A stretch of DNA of 64,000 nt from Alteromonas abrolhosensis (GTDB lineage: Bacteria; Pseudomonadota; Gammaproteobacteria; Enterobacterales; Alteromonadaceae), in assembly GCF_001953635.1 (NCBI RefSeq), contig NZ_MEJH01000007.1, positions 186,001 to 250,000 on the forward strand. Reading direction: 5' to 3'. The notes beneath the pieces are model-generated. The model was not told the DNA's origin, ran no database searches, and saw nothing but the letters and a program-made list of their open reading frames with translations. How positions within the stretch are numbered: position 1 is the stretch's first letter; every line of letters begins with the position of its first letter. The position numbers and the translations under genes are program-made. This document shows positions 1-9,333 of this stretch, piece after piece.

Positions 1-807
1 CATGCCTATAAGGAAGTACTTGCTCGCGGTGCACAGCCTATGGACACGCACACCGGTCCAATGGAACTAAAACTTCCTGCCATTAAAGGTATTGGTGGTG
101 CAATGCTTTATCTTATCGACCGTTATGAAGGCGAAAACACCATATACGACATCGACTTCAACTGGATTGAAGGCGTTGATCGTCACCCTGAAGGATGTGG
201 TTTCCATACGCTCGACCACCTTACTCATAATGTATATCGTGGACGCATGAATTTCTGGGCAGGATTCTACGAAAAATTATTTAACTTCAGAGAAATCCGT
301 TACTTCGATATCAAAGGTGAATATACCGGCCTTCTATCGAAAGCCATGACGGCGCCAGACGGTAAAATTCGTATCCCGTTAAACGAAGAAGCGGTTGGCG
401 GTGGTGGCCAAATCGAAGAATTCTTAATGAAGTATAACGGTGAAGGTATTCAGCACATCGCATTTGCTTGTGACGACTTAGTAGCGTGTTTAGATAAGCT
501 TAAGGCGAAGGGTATGAAGTTTATGACGCCCCCACCAAATACGTATTACGATATGCTTGAAGAGCGTCTTCCGGGACACGGTGAAAATGTAGATGAACTG
601 CAAAAGCGCGGTATTCTATTGGATGGCACTACAGAGAATGGTGAACCTCGTCTATTGCTTCAGATTTTTTCAGAGACAGTTTTCGGCCCTGTATTCTTTG
701 AATTTATTCAACGCAAACAAGATGAAGGATTCGGTGAGGGTAACTTCAAGGCACTATTTGAGTCGATTGAACGCGACCAGGTAAATCGTGGCGTGTTAAA
801 CAAGTAA
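1..807 (+). CDS. hppD: 4-hydroxyphenylpyruvate dioxygenase, 5'-truncated by window edge
   Basis: This is the C-terminal part of the Fe(II) enzyme that converts 4-hydroxyphenylpyruvate to homogentisate in tyrosine catabolism. The reading frame is open from base 1, so the true start lies outside the window and the ATG at 40 is internal. The three metal ligands of the family are visible: His in LDHLTHNV, His in GIQHIAF, and Glu in FFEFIQR, followed by the typical [16 protein letters not shown]-terminus. No homogentisate dioxygenase follows; the next gene is convergent. A strong hairpin terminator lies 24 bases after the stop. Identity is secure; only the N-terminal domain is missing. Confidence 0.95.
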   Translation, partial: HAYKEVLARGAQPMDTHTGPMELKLPAIKGIGGAMLYLIDRYEGENTIYDIDFNWIEGVDRHPEGCGFHTLDHLTHNVYRGRMNFWAGFYEKLFNFREIRYFDIKGEYTGLLSKAMTAPDGKIRIPLNEEAVGGGGQIEEFLMKYNGEGIQHIAFACDDLVACLDKLKAKGMKFMTPPPNTYYDMLEERLPGHGENVDELQKRGILLDGTTENGEPRLLLQIFSETVFGPVFFEFIQRKQDEGFGEGNFKALFESIERDQVNRGVLNK

Positions 808-830
808 TTCGATAGCGAATACGAAACTAA

Positions 831-864
831 GGCAGCAAGTATTTAATACATGCTGCCTTTTTTT
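831..864 (+). terminator. Intrinsic terminator of hppD
   Basis: GGCAGCA at 831 pairs with TGCTGCC ending at 857, with GTATT/AATAC extending the stem inward, followed by a run of seven T. It ends the hppD transcript. Confidence 0.85.
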
Positions 865-889
865 ATGGCTAAAACACTTGCTTCTCGGC

Positions 890-1255
890 TTAGCTCTTGC
901 CTTTTTCGTATAGCGCACACGCTGCACCACTGGGATCAATAATTACACAGAAGCTGTCGTTTCCGTGATGGCGTATTTCTCCCGCCTGCTTACCACCTTT
1001 CTCTACAACTGCTTTTAACGCAGCCTCTAGGCTATCTACAGTAAAATAGTTTATCCACCCACCCGGATACTGAGCATTGACACCGCGCTTATGACAAATG
1101 CCACCTATAGGCGTACCATCGCTTTTCATCACTACGTAATCGTTATAACCGCCCATGTCTATTGCTTCCTTTTTCCAGCCCATTACTGACTGATAAAAGT
1201 TGACGAGTTCCTCTGCATTTTCCGTTGTAATGTCGCACCATGAAGAATCTGACAT
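890..1255 (-). CDS. VOC-family (glyoxalase-fold) protein
   Basis: A 121-residue single-module vicinal-oxygen-chelate protein. It starts with WCDITTENAEELVNFYQSVMGW, the usual first beta-alpha unit, and ends with a second half containing DSFCVIIDPSGAACALYEK. Family members are metal-dependent lyases, dioxygenases or resistance proteins; this one is of the short uncharacterised type often annotated as glyoxalase-like, and the substrate cannot be inferred. The start is supported by an AAGGAAAG ribosome-binding site just upstream of the ATG. It is convergent with hppD and appears monocistronic. Confidence 0.8.
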   Translation of the reverse strand: MSDSSWCDITTENAEELVNFYQSVMGWKKEAIDMGGYNDYVVMKSDGTPIGGICHKRGVNAQYPGGWINYFTVDSLEAALKAVVEKGGKQAGEIRHHGNDSFCVIIDPSGAACALYEKGKS

Positions 1256-1738
1256 AGTCTTTCCTTTTTTCTTGTAGTATTTAAGGGCTGTTGATCTTCG
1301 CCATCAGAGGCTAAGGTTTGTTGATACACGATTGCATTACCGACTGTGCCACCTTAATAAAGCTTTGTTAACTAGTAATTTACTTGTGAAGCAAAAACTC
1401 AAAGTTTTCATAGGCAGGATCTTGCGCAATTTAGCTTTTTGTCGATGGCGAATTTCTTTAAAAGGCATCTATTGTCAAGCTAAGAAATTGCAAAATTAGT
1501 AAACATTTTTTATTTTAGTTGTAGACATGGCCTGTGGAAAATGCTTGCAAAATAGAGAATGTTATCCACTGAGCATTGTTTGTACAGTTTATTTATTCAT
1601 TTAATATCAATAAGTTACAACAAAGCCCCAAACTACTCAACAAACTTATCCACAGATTAAGTGGATAACACGTAGCACTTAATCACAGTTAGTGGTTTAA
1701 TGTGAATATCTTCGACGTTATCTTTTTTTCGGTTTCTC
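1256..1738. other. AT-rich intergenic region with DnaA-box-like sites
   Basis: A 483-base gap between divergent genes. I see no coding frame or RNA gene. It contains one perfect TTATCCACA at 1646-1654, a facing near-copy (AGTGGATAA, 1660-1668) and a third one-mismatch copy (TTATCCACT, 1562-1570), in very AT-rich DNA. The first two form an inverted repeat TTATCCAC-N7-GTGGATAA. These fit the DnaA-box consensus but no replication genes are near. Confidence 0.6.
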
Positions 1739-2128
1739 ATGCCCAAACAAACACTTTTAGTCAGAGAATCTTTATTTACAATTCACAGCTTGGATCCTGA
1801 GAGCGACATCCCTGCACCTGTACTCAATAGCCCCCTCTTTTTCCTAGGTAAAACAGAAGATGAATTATCTATTGTTGTGCCAGATTCGGTAGATGTACCG
1901 TCACTGGATAGTGATGAAGGTTGGCGAGCACTTGAGCTGTTAGGTCCATTACATTTGTCCATGGTTGGGATCATGGCGCAAATAGGCCAAGTATTGGCAT
2001 CAGCAAAAGTTGCAATTTTCGTTGTCTCAACTTTCGATACCGACTTCTTCTTAGTGAAAAATAACAAGTTAAAAGATGCGGTTAATGCACTGAAGAAAGC
2101 TGGCTACTCGGTAAGCGAGGACGTTTAA
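1739..2128 (+). CDS. ACT-domain (CASTOR-type) protein
   Basis: A 129-residue protein that matches the ACT_7/CASTOR-type family over its whole length: an N-terminal strand with LLVRESLFTIHSLDP, the DELSIVVPD segment, GWRALELLGPLHLSMVGI, and the C-terminal IFVVSTFDTDFFLVKNNKL. ACT domains usually bind amino acids; stand-alone members are presumed sensors but no ligand can be named. No convincing Shine-Dalgarno sequence precedes the ATG and no other start is available before an in-frame stop at 1703. It sits 3 bases upstream of the EIIA-like gene, so the two are probably co-transcribed. Confidence 0.75.
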   Translation: MPKQTLLVRESLFTIHSLDPESDIPAPVLNSPLFFLGKTEDELSIVVPDSVDVPSLDSDEGWRALELLGPLHLSMVGIMAQIGQVLASAKVAIFVVSTFDTDFFLVKNNKLKDAVNALKKAGYSVSEDV

Positions 2129-2131
2129 ACT

Positions 2132-2632
2132 GTGAACGCTAAACAACTGCAATACGCACCAGACTCTTTTACTAAGCAATTTGCGACATTAAGTCCATTT
2201 TCAGGGCAAGTAATTTCACTCTCAACCATTGATGAGCCCTTTTTTAAAAACGGGCTCATGGGTCCGGGAGCGGCAATTAGCTCTACGTCAAATAGTGTGG
2301 TTTCGCCATTTGCTGGTAAGGTATTAAGCGTTTCACCGCTAGACTATTCTATAGACATACAGTCTAGCGCAGGTCTTAAGTGCAAAATTAAATATGGCGG
2401 TGATACAAGCCACCTTCATGGCGCCCAATTTATGTGTTCACTTAAACGTGGCGACGCCATAAAAGCTAAACAGGTACTTTTTACCGTAAATGCTGCATGG
2501 CTGAAACAGCGCGGGGTTAGCAATACCTGCACACTAACATTGCTTAATGCACAAGCACTTATAGGCGTATTACCCACACACCAAAAGTTCGTAGAAGCTG
2601 GCGAAGATACACTGTTAACGCTTTATCTTTAA
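2132..2632 (+). CDS. Degenerate PTS EIIA(Glc)-like protein lacking both active-site histidines
   Basis: A 166-residue protein (GTG start) that aligns along its length with the EIIA domain of the glucose phosphotransferase system: LSPFSGQVISL, the GPGAAI turn, VVSPFAGKVLSV, and the GGDTSHLHGAQF strand. By ungapped comparison with E. coli Crr around the active site, His75 is replaced by Tyr72 and the phosphorylated His90 by Lys87. It therefore should not carry phosphate through the usual histidine. It may be a regulatory paralogue that only binds partners. It follows the ACT-domain gene by 3 bases. Fold assignment is fairly secure; function is unknown. Confidence 0.7.
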   Translation: MNAKQLQYAPDSFTKQFATLSPFSGQVISLSTIDEPFFKNGLMGPGAAISSTSNSVVSPFAGKVLSVSPLDYSIDIQSSAGLKCKIKYGGDTSHLHGAQFMCSLKRGDAIKAKQVLFTVNAAWLKQRGVSNTCTLTLLNAQALIGVLPTHQKFVEAGEDTLLTLYL

Positions 2633-2887
2633 TGCTCTCTTTTTCGGGCTTTGTATGGCGCTTTTCAAAAGGCGTTGCTTTCAAAAATCATCGTAAGTAA
2701 GTTTATCAACGTATCAACAGCTTGTATGATGTAACCACATTGAAAAGCGGAAAGTACAGGCGCACTGTTTTTGGGCTATAGCGTTTTTTCTATTTTCGAT
2801 AGCTCGCCATAATAGCGCCATATAAAGACGTTGGTTTAAACAGCGTCGTTCATTCACAAACAACAAAGTAGTACGGAAGAAATCACC

Positions 2888-3235
2888 ATGAGCACAATCC
2901 TTTATGGGATCCCCAACTGTGACACGATAAAAAAAGCAAAGAAGTGGCTAAGCGATAACAATGTCACCTTCACCTTCCACGATTATCGCAAAGACGGGAT
3001 CGATAACGATTTTCTTGTGCGTGCCGAAGCAGAACTTGGCTGGGAAGCGATGCTAAACAAACGCGGAACAACCTTTCGTCAGCTAGAAGAACAAGAGAAA
3101 GCGAATCTAGATAAAGATAAAGCACTGGCCCTACTAGAGCTTCATCCTGCCATGGTTAAACGCCCTATCCTTGTTCATGACAACGCGTTTTATATTGGCT
3201 TCAAACCCGCGCAGTATGAGGAAATATTTTGTTAA
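2888..3235 (+). CDS. yffB: ArsC/Spx-family reductase YffB
   Basis: A 115-residue thioredoxin-fold protein of the ArsC/Spx family. It begins [19 protein letters not shown], with a single cysteine in the NCDT motif, and has the RGTTFRQL and [11 protein letters not shown] segments typical of YffB. YffB proteins resemble glutathione-dependent arsenate reductases, but an arsenate role is not established. As in E. coli, it lies directly upstream of dapE, here overlapping it by 7 bases, so translation is probably coupled. The ribosome-binding site GGAAGAA precedes the ATG. Confidence 0.9.
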   Translation: MSTILYGIPNCDTIKKAKKWLSDNNVTFTFHDYRKDGIDNDFLVRAEAELGWEAMLNKRGTTFRQLEEQEKANLDKDKALALLELHPAMVKRPILVHDNAFYIGFKPAQYEEIFC

Positions 3236-4365
3236 ACGACTCTGTTATTGAAATTGCGAAAGAATTGATAAACCGCCGTTCTGTAACGCCAGAAGACGCA
3301 GGTTGCCAAGAAGCCATGGGCGAGTTTTTGGGTGCGCTGGGGTTTGCTAATGAAACCATGGTGTTTGAAGACACGACCAACCTTTGGTCTCGTCGGGGTA
3401 AAGAAGGGCCGGTATTTTGTTTTGCAGGCCATACTGATGTAGTACCCAGCGGACCAGAGTCTGCGTGGAAAACACCGCCATTTACCGCCACAGAAGTTGA
3501 CGGCTATCTGCATGGGCGCGGCGCGGCTGACATGAAAGGCAGTTTAGCCGCTATGCTAGTGGCCACCCGCGAATTTGTGAACAAATACCCTGACCACAAA
3601 GGAAGCATTGCCTACCTTATTACCAGCGACGAAGAAGGTCCGTTTATAAACGGTACCACCCGCGTTATTGATACCCTTGAAGCCCGCAATGAAAAAATTG
3701 ATTGGTGTATTGTTGGCGAGCCCTCTTCAACTGACGAAGTGGGAGATATTGTAAAAAATGGCCGCAGAGGTTCACTAACGGGTGATTTAATCGTAAAAGG
3801 TATTCAAGGCCATGTTGCCTACCCTCACTTAGCCAGAAACCCAGTGCATAGCGCGATGGCCGCCCTTGATGAGTTGGCTAAATCTCACTGGGATAACGGT
3901 AATGACTTCTTCCCACCCACTAGTTTCCAGATATCGAATATTCACGCGGGTACAGGTGCGGGCAACGTGATCCCGGGTGAATTACACGTTTGCTTTAACT
4001 TCCGCTTTTCAACCGAAGTAACCGACCAGATTCTTATTGAACGAGTCACGGCAATTTTAGATGCCCATGAGCTAAAGTATGAGGTTAAATGGACATTTAA
4101 CGGTCAGCCGTTTTTGACCGATACCGGAGCGTTACTAGAAGCCACGCAAGGCGCCATAGAGGCAGTTAAAGGTACGCCTACGGTTCTCTCTACTGCTGGC
4201 GGTACATCAGACGGCCGCTTTATTGCACCTACTGGTGCTCAGGTTATAGAGCTAGGCCCAGTAAACGCCACCATTCACAAAATTGATGAGTGCGTAAAGA
4301 TGTCTGACCTTGAACAGCTCGCGGAAATGTACTTCGGTATATTAGAACGCTTGCTGGCCAAATAG
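3229..4365 (+). CDS. dapE: Succinyl-diaminopimelate desuccinylase
   Basis: Cytoplasmic zinc peptidase-fold enzyme (M20 family) that hydrolyses N-succinyl-LL-diaminopimelate in the lysine and cell-wall diaminopimelate pathway. The 378-residue length matches the family. Visible metal and catalytic residues are His68 and Asp70 in GHTDVVP, Asp101 in GAADMKG, Glu135/Glu136 in SDEEGP, and the C-terminal His in [19 protein letters not shown] is also diagnostic. The start is TTG at 3229, inside the end of yffB, with a GAGGA ribosome-binding site about 8 bases upstream. It heads into the M15 peptidase gene 15 bases downstream. Confidence 0.97.
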   Translation: MLNDSVIEIAKELINRRSVTPEDAGCQEAMGEFLGALGFANETMVFEDTTNLWSRRGKEGPVFCFAGHTDVVPSGPESAWKTPPFTATEVDGYLHGRGAADMKGSLAAMLVATREFVNKYPDHKGSIAYLITSDEEGPFINGTTRVIDTLEARNEKIDWCIVGEPSSTDEVGDIVKNGRRGSLTGDLIVKGIQGHVAYPHLARNPVHSAMAALDELAKSHWDNGNDFFPPTSFQISNIHAGTGAGNVIPGELHVCFNFRFSTEVTDQILIERVTAILDAHELKYEVKWTFNGQPFLTDTGALLEATQGAIEAVKGTPTVLSTAGGTSDGRFIAPTGAQVIELGPVNATIHKIDECVKMSDLEQLAEMYFGILERLLAK

Positions 4366-4380
4366 ACTCAACCAAAGGTT

Positions 4381-5061
4381 ATGAATCAAGTGCCAGAACA
4401 AGCGTGGCTAGGCCAGCAAAACGACTATCTCGTTGATGCTGGCAACGGCCATAGACTGCATCGCGACGTGATATCGCCGTTTCTTGCTATGCAAGATGCT
4501 GCACAAAAAGATGGTGTAGACTTGCAATTAGTCAGTAGCTTTCGAGATTTCGACAGACAAACTGCTATTTTTAACCGCAAATGGGCAGGTCAAGCACAGC
4601 TTCTTGATACTAACGGTGATGAACTGCCATTTGAGGCACTAAGCGATAATGAAAAGCTTCATGCTATTTTGACATGGTCAGCACTTCCCGGCGGCAGTCG
4701 CCACCACTGGGGCACTGACATCGACGTGTACGACAGAGCTGCCGTGCATAACTGGGGGGGCAAGTTTAATCTTGTCGAACGCGAATATCTGTCTGGCGGA
4801 CCGTGCCACGCTCTTTCCTGTTGGCTAGCTGACAATATGGAGCAGTTTGGCTTTTATCGCCCGTTTTCATTGAATACTGGTGGTGTGGCAGTTGAGCCTT
4901 GGCATTTAAGCTTTAGAAGTACAGCCAGTATCTTTGAAAACGCTAGAAACCTGAATGGTTTTACAACCGCCATTGAACAAAGCCGCATAGAAGGCAAAAC
5001 TTGTATTTTGCCTCAGCTGCCAAGCTTGTATAATCGGTACGTTTTGAATAAAGGGCGTTAG
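4381..5061 (+). CDS. M15-family D-alanyl-D-alanine carboxypeptidase
   Basis: A 226-residue zinc peptidase of the VanY/M15B type. The metal-binding signature is seen as SRHHWGTDIDVYD (His and Asp ligands) and VEPWHLSF (catalytic Glu-x-x-His pattern). SSFRDFDRQTAIFNRKW is the usual substrate-proximal segment. No signal peptide is obvious, so the site of action is uncertain; related proteins trim peptidoglycan stem peptides. It follows dapE by 15 bases, which links lysine/diaminopimelate synthesis with wall-peptide processing in one transcript. Confidence 0.85.
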   Translation: MNQVPEQAWLGQQNDYLVDAGNGHRLHRDVISPFLAMQDAAQKDGVDLQLVSSFRDFDRQTAIFNRKWAGQAQLLDTNGDELPFEALSDNEKLHAILTWSALPGGSRHHWGTDIDVYDRAAVHNWGGKFNLVEREYLSGGPCHALSCWLADNMEQFGFYRPFSLNTGGVAVEPWHLSFRSTASIFENARNLNGFTTAIEQSRIEGKTCILPQLPSLYNRYVLNKGR

Positions 5062-5075
5062 CCTACGGAAATTAC

Positions 5076-5270
5076 ATGAGTACTACCTGGGTCATTATCA
5101 TTATTGTTTTAGTATTGGGGGTTGTGATTGGAAATATCACCCTTCTTAAATACAGTGCTAGGTTTAAATTTCCGACTCCATCTAAGCCCTATGATGACGG
5201 CGAAGAAAACAATGCTGATCAGCCAAGTAGAGGAAAAGACAGCGATAACAGTGATAAACCCGTAAAGTAG
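5076..5270 (+). CDS. DUF2897 small membrane protein
   Basis: A 64-residue protein with one N-terminal transmembrane helix (about residues 5-24, rich in Ile/Val) followed by LLKYSARFKFP and an acidic, Ser/Asp-rich tail. The helix plus LLKxSAxxKxP pattern matches the DUF2897 family of gammaproteobacterial small inner-membrane proteins, which has no known function. It is 14 bases after the peptidase gene and probably ends the yffB-dapE operon. Confidence 0.75.
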   Translation: MSTTWVIIIIVLVLGVVIGNITLLKYSARFKFPTPSKPYDDGEENNADQPSRGKDSDNSDKPVK

Positions 5271-5442
5271 CCCTTCTCCCATATAGTGGTGAAGGCTTTG
5301 GAATAGTGCGTTTGAGCCAGGCTCTATAATCAAACGCGCACATCCAATATTTATATTCACGTAAGTGCTTTATATCAGGCCTATTAAGTAAACTATCTTC
5401 ATCCACTTCTCACAGCTATACACACTCTAAGAGGTTCTAGAC

Positions 5443-6702
5443 GTGTCTAAAAAACAATCCTTATTAGGTAATATCGGCGTACAAGTCGTTATTGCAATGA
5501 TCATTGGTACTACCGTTGGCGCCTTTATGGGCGAAAGTGCTGATATGTTCGCGCCTCTAGGCGCCATTTTTATCAATCTAATAAAAATGCTGGTTATTCC
5601 TTTGGTAGCCGTGGCGCTTATTTCTGGCGCAGCAGGGCTTGGCAACAGCACCAATGCGGGTAAGGTGGGGCTATCTACCCTAGCCTATTTTGCTTTCACG
5701 TCGGCACTTGCTGTCGCGCTTGCACTCATTATGGGGGAAGTGTTTAAGCCAGGTATTGGTATCGACGTATCATCGGTAGAAGGAATGTTCTCCGGTGAGT
5801 ACGCATCGAAAGGGGAGCTCCCCTCGTTTTGGGCCACCGTTACGGGCATGATCCCAACCAATGTGTTTGCGTCGTTAACTAACGCTAATATTCTTCAAAT
5901 TTTGGTGTTTTGTTTGTTCTTCGGCCTCGCCCTTTCTAAACAGCCTAAAAAGAGCCGCGAGCCTATTTTAAATGGTGTGAACACTATCGTTGATGCCATG
6001 GTTTGGATGATCAACTGTGTGATGAAAATCGCGCCTATCGGCGTATTTGGTTTAATGGCAGAAGCCGTTGGCACTTTCGGTTTTTCGGCGCTTATGGTGG
6101 TATTCAAGCTTTTCTTAGTGTTCACTGCGGCAATATTGGTGTTTGGTTTCGTGGTCTACCCTTTACTAGTCCAGCTATTCACAAAAACTTCGGCGAAATC
6201 TTTTTTGGTTGCGATGAAAAAGCCGCAAGCGGTAGCACTGTCAACCGCGTCCTCAATGGCTACGCTACCAGTTACTATGAATACAGTAGAGAACGAGTTA
6301 GGTGTTAGAAATGCAACGGCATCGTTTGTACTGCCGTTAGGTGCCACTATTAATATGAGTGGAAATGCCATTTATTATGGCTTGGTGGCGGTGTTTTTTG
6401 CGCAGCTTTTCAATATAGATTTATCAATGGGTGCGTATATCGCCATTATCCTAACTTCGACTCTTGGCGCTGTAGGCCAAGCAGGGGTTCCCGGCCCGTC
6501 ATTCTTAGTCGTTGCGGTGTTGCTTGCTGCCGGCATTCCCATTGAAGGTTTACCCCTGCTATTTGCCTTGGACAGAATTTTCGACATGATCCGCACCGCG
6601 CTAAATATTACCGGTGATGCCGCATGCGCAGTAATCGTAGATACGATTGCCATTGATGCTGATGCCGTTGAAGAGCGGCCAATAGAAAATACGGCCAAAT
6701 AA
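5443..6702 (+). CDS. Dicarboxylate/amino acid:cation symporter (DAACS family)
   Basis: A 419-residue polytopic inner-membrane transporter. The first helices carry the ANIGV-like start, LIKMLVIPLVAVALISG and a GLG turn. The serine-rich reentrant loop is SSMATLPVTMNT, the transmembrane-7 motif is INMSGNAIYYG (usually NMDGT), and GQAGVPGPSF is the second hairpin. Family members bring glutamate, aspartate, serine or C4-dicarboxylates into the cell with Na+ or H+. The NMSGN variant leaves substrate choice open. The start is GTG with an AGAGG site. The gene appears to be transcribed alone and ends at a bidirectional terminator. Confidence 0.9.
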   Translation: MSKKQSLLGNIGVQVVIAMIIGTTVGAFMGESADMFAPLGAIFINLIKMLVIPLVAVALISGAAGLGNSTNAGKVGLSTLAYFAFTSALAVALALIMGEVFKPGIGIDVSSVEGMFSGEYASKGELPSFWATVTGMIPTNVFASLTNANILQILVFCLFFGLALSKQPKKSREPILNGVNTIVDAMVWMINCVMKIAPIGVFGLMAEAVGTFGFSALMVVFKLFLVFTAAILVFGFVVYPLLVQLFTKTSAKSFLVAMKKPQAVALSTASSMATLPVTMNTVENELGVRNATASFVLPLGATINMSGNAIYYGLVAVFFAQLFNIDLSMGAYIAIILTSTLGAVGQAGVPGPSFLVVAVLLAAGIPIEGLPLLFALDRIFDMIRTALNITGDAACAVIVDTIAIDADAVEERPIENTAK

Positions 6703-6723
6703 AGCTGCGCTTTACAGCAAAAG

Positions 6724-6749
6724 AAAAAGGTGGCCTTTGCCACCTTTTT
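6724..6749. terminator. Bidirectional terminator between symporter and S9 peptidase genes
   Basis: A perfect stem AAAAAGGTGGC/GCCACCTTTTT with a four-base loop CTTT. It has T-runs on both strands and serves both convergent genes. Confidence 0.9.
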
Positions 6750-6776
6750 AGTCTTGTTAGCAACTCGAACAACACG

Positions 6777-9194
6777 CTACTGTGATTGTGTAGCGCCTTT
6801 GTTTTTCACATACTTTTCAAGCCACTGATCTTGTTCCCAAAGCGTGTGCAAAACACTTTCCTTGGCACGATATCCATGACTCTCTTTAGGCAACATAACT
6901 AAACGTGTCACCGCGCCTAAGCCTTTAAGCGCGTTAAAATAACGCTCACTTTGCATTGGGTATGTACCGGAATTATTGTCAGCCTCACCATGAATAAGTA
7001 AAAGCGGGGTTTTCATTTTTTCAGCATGCATAAATGGCGACATGGTGTAATACACCTCTGGTGCATCCCAGTAATGGCGCTCCTCCGACTGAAAACCAAA
7101 TGGTGTGAGTGTGCGGTTGTAAGCACCAGAACGTGCAATCCCTGCGGCAAATAAGTCAGAGTGCGACAACAGGTTTGCCACCATAAACGCACCGTAACTA
7201 TGCCCGCCCACTGCAACACGCGCTGGATCAATAATTCCTTTTTGGTCAAGTGCATCTATCGCCGCTTTTGCGTTGGCAACGAGCTGCGGCCTAAAGGTAT
7301 CGTTTGGTTCTTCATCACCCTCCCCTACGATAGGGAATGAAGCATCGTCCAATACAACGTAGCCCTTGGTAACCCAATAAATAGGTGAACCGTACCACGG
7401 GTAAATAAATCGATTGGGGTTTTGCGTGTTTTGACCTGCGCTTGACTTGTCCTTAAATTCTTCTGGATAAGCCCATAAGATCATAGGATAGCGCTTGCCT
7501 TGCTCATAATCTGTTGGCAAATACAAAGTGCCCGTTAAGTCCAATCCATCGTTACGCTTGTACGTAATCACTTCTTTTTTAACGTTTTGAATGCTTTCAA
7601 ACGGGTTTTCAAAGTGTGTTAATTGCGTCAACGTATTGTTTTTTAAATTGCGGAAATAGTAATTAGGGTAGTCACGCTTAGACTCAATTCTTACCAACAA
7701 GCGATCGTTTTTCATATTGAAATCACGCAAGTCCTCAAATTTGTCTGTGTACGCGCTTTTATATACGCGCGATGTTTCAAGGGTTTCTAAATCTAACTTA
7801 TCCAGGAATGGGAACTGTCCTTCAGGTGTAAACCCATCTCCTAACAAAAACGCATTATTTCCTTCTACTGCTAGCACATCTTTAAAATAGCCATTTTTAC
7901 GGGTAACAAAGTTGCCAGGGTCGCTGTATTTATCTTGATAGCTTCGATTTGAAATAATTTGCTCAGACTGACTTTGGTCTGGGCTAAACAAGTACGTTTT
8001 AATATTGCGTGTATTCCACCAATAATCCATGGCGATGGCAACGCTATCGTTATTCCAAATGAAGCGGTAGAACCTGTCTTCTGTTTTAAGAATTTGCTCT
8101 GCTTCACCGTTAAACGGTGCTTCCAGCTGCATAAGTTTATCGCGGTGCGTCACCTCAACTTCTGGGTCGCCCCCATCAAGCGCTTCGGCATACACAATCG
8201 TGTTGGGTTTGTCGTTGCGCCATTGAACATCGCGAGGACCCGTTCGAACAGCCATAAAACCTTGTGGTAGGTCTTCAATAAGCGGAACGTCTGCGAGCGT
8301 TTTTACTAGCTTGCCTTTTTTATCGTATAAGTTAATGCTGTGCCCAAAGCGCTGATAGGTCACCAAGTAAGAAAAAGGTGCTTTGTATTCCTCGACCATC
8401 ACATAGTCGCCGGCAGGAGAAACGCTAACATCGCCATACATACCTGATGCAAGCCAAGGCGAAGCCTTGCCTTTCAGTGGAACCTTATAAATTTCAGACC
8501 GCGCTAGTTGCTCAAAATTAAACTCGTCGTTTTTGTTTTTAAGTAAGTCTTGGTAGGTGCGGTTTTGTGCTTTTTTGCCGTCACTCACTGAAATCGTTGG
8601 GCCGCTTGGCACGGCAACACTGGTATCAATTAACGCTTTTCTGTCTTTCGGTACCACTTTAACCAAAAGAGAGCGACTGTCCGCATTCCAATTCAACGTA
8701 TCGCTCATATTTGCGTTGATAGGTTTGTCAAAGACCTTTCCGGCAGTTGCTGCTTCAATATCAAGCACCCAAAGTTCAACGCCTTTCTTTGCTGTATGAG
8801 TGAATGCCATGTAGCGCTGGTTAGGAGACCAAGTAAAATTGGTTAAACGAGGCGTTTCTGGCATACCTTTAATAGTAAGGCTATCTTTACTACCTACCCG
8901 TTGAACCTGAAGATTGTTGTAATACGTTACGCGGCTTCCAATATTGGTAGTGGGGTCAATTCTTAGTCCAGCTAAGCGAAGCTCTTCTTTAGATAAATCC
9001 TCTATCGACTTATAGTTGTCGCGAAACAACAGCACCATATTCTGTTGTGCATCATCTACCAGTGTCGCTGGAGCTAGCGTAACGTCAACCAAATCGAGAA
9101 TTTCTTTAGACGGCTTTTGATATTTCAGTGCGTCCTGCGCAAATAGCTGACAGGAGCATGCGGCGAGTAGGACAAACATCCATTTTCTTAGCAT
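6777..9194 (-). CDS. Exported S9-family peptidase (glutamyl endopeptidase/prolyl oligopeptidase type)
   Basis: An 805-residue secreted serine peptidase. A signal peptide is clear (MLRKWMFVLLAACSCQLFAQ, cleavage near residue 20). Residues about 30-530 read as a beta-propeller with WSPNQRYMAFTH-like blades, and about 560-805 as the alpha/beta-hydrolase domain. The nucleophile is Ser666 in GGHSYGAFM; the Asp lies in IHGEADNNSGT and the His in ESHGYRAKE. The domain resembles the glutamyl endopeptidase branch more than classic prolyl oligopeptidase. The ATG has an AAGGAAATG site. It probably degrades peptides in the periplasm or outside the cell. Confidence 0.88.
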   Translation of the reverse strand: MLRKWMFVLLAACSCQLFAQDALKYQKPSKEILDLVDVTLAPATLVDDAQQNMVLLFRDNYKSIEDLSKEELRLAGLRIDPTTNIGSRVTYYNNLQVQRVGSKDSLTIKGMPETPRLTNFTWSPNQRYMAFTHTAKKGVELWVLDIEAATAGKVFDKPINANMSDTLNWNADSRSLLVKVVPKDRKALIDTSVAVPSGPTISVSDGKKAQNRTYQDLLKNKNDEFNFEQLARSEIYKVPLKGKASPWLASGMYGDVSVSPAGDYVMVEEYKAPFSYLVTYQRFGHSINLYDKKGKLVKTLADVPLIEDLPQGFMAVRTGPRDVQWRNDKPNTIVYAEALDGGDPEVEVTHRDKLMQLEAPFNGEAEQILKTEDRFYRFIWNNDSVAIAMDYWWNTRNIKTYLFSPDQSQSEQIISNRSYQDKYSDPGNFVTRKNGYFKDVLAVEGNNAFLLGDGFTPEGQFPFLDKLDLETLETSRVYKSAYTDKFEDLRDFNMKNDRLLVRIESKRDYPNYYFRNLKNNTLTQLTHFENPFESIQNVKKEVITYKRNDGLDLTGTLYLPTDYEQGKRYPMILWAYPEEFKDKSSAGQNTQNPNRFIYPWYGSPIYWVTKGYVVLDDASFPIVGEGDEEPNDTFRPQLVANAKAAIDALDQKGIIDPARVAVGGHSYGAFMVANLLSHSDLFAAGIARSGAYNRTLTPFGFQSEERHYWDAPEVYYTMSPFMHAEKMKTPLLLIHGEADNNSGTYPMQSERYFNALKGLGAVTRLVMLPKESHGYRAKESVLHTLWEQDQWLEKYVKNKGATQSQ

Positions 9195-9234
9195 TACATT
9201 TCCTTAGTTTGAACTTTTGAGGGTAGATAGAAAC

Positions 9235-9283
9235 GAAAAAGCGAGGTGCTGCCGTAGTTATGAACAACTGGCGAACACCTCGC
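9235..9283 (-). terminator. Terminator downstream of ybjQ
   Basis: Inverted repeat GCGAGGTG (9241-9248)/CACCTCGC (9276-9283) with further imperfect pairing inside. It is followed on the minus strand by a run of T. It ends the astE-HIT-ybjQ transcript just ahead of the S9 peptidase start. Confidence 0.7.
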
Positions 9284-9333
9284 TTCGATCAAGTAGGTAA
9301 TTGCATACCTTAAGGTGTGCGAGCTTTTTGATT

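Noticed and set aside
1562..1669. A chromosomal origin of replication
   Set aside because: Although DnaA-box-like sites are present, no dnaA, dnaN, gidA or parAB genes lie near, and only three boxes are seen.
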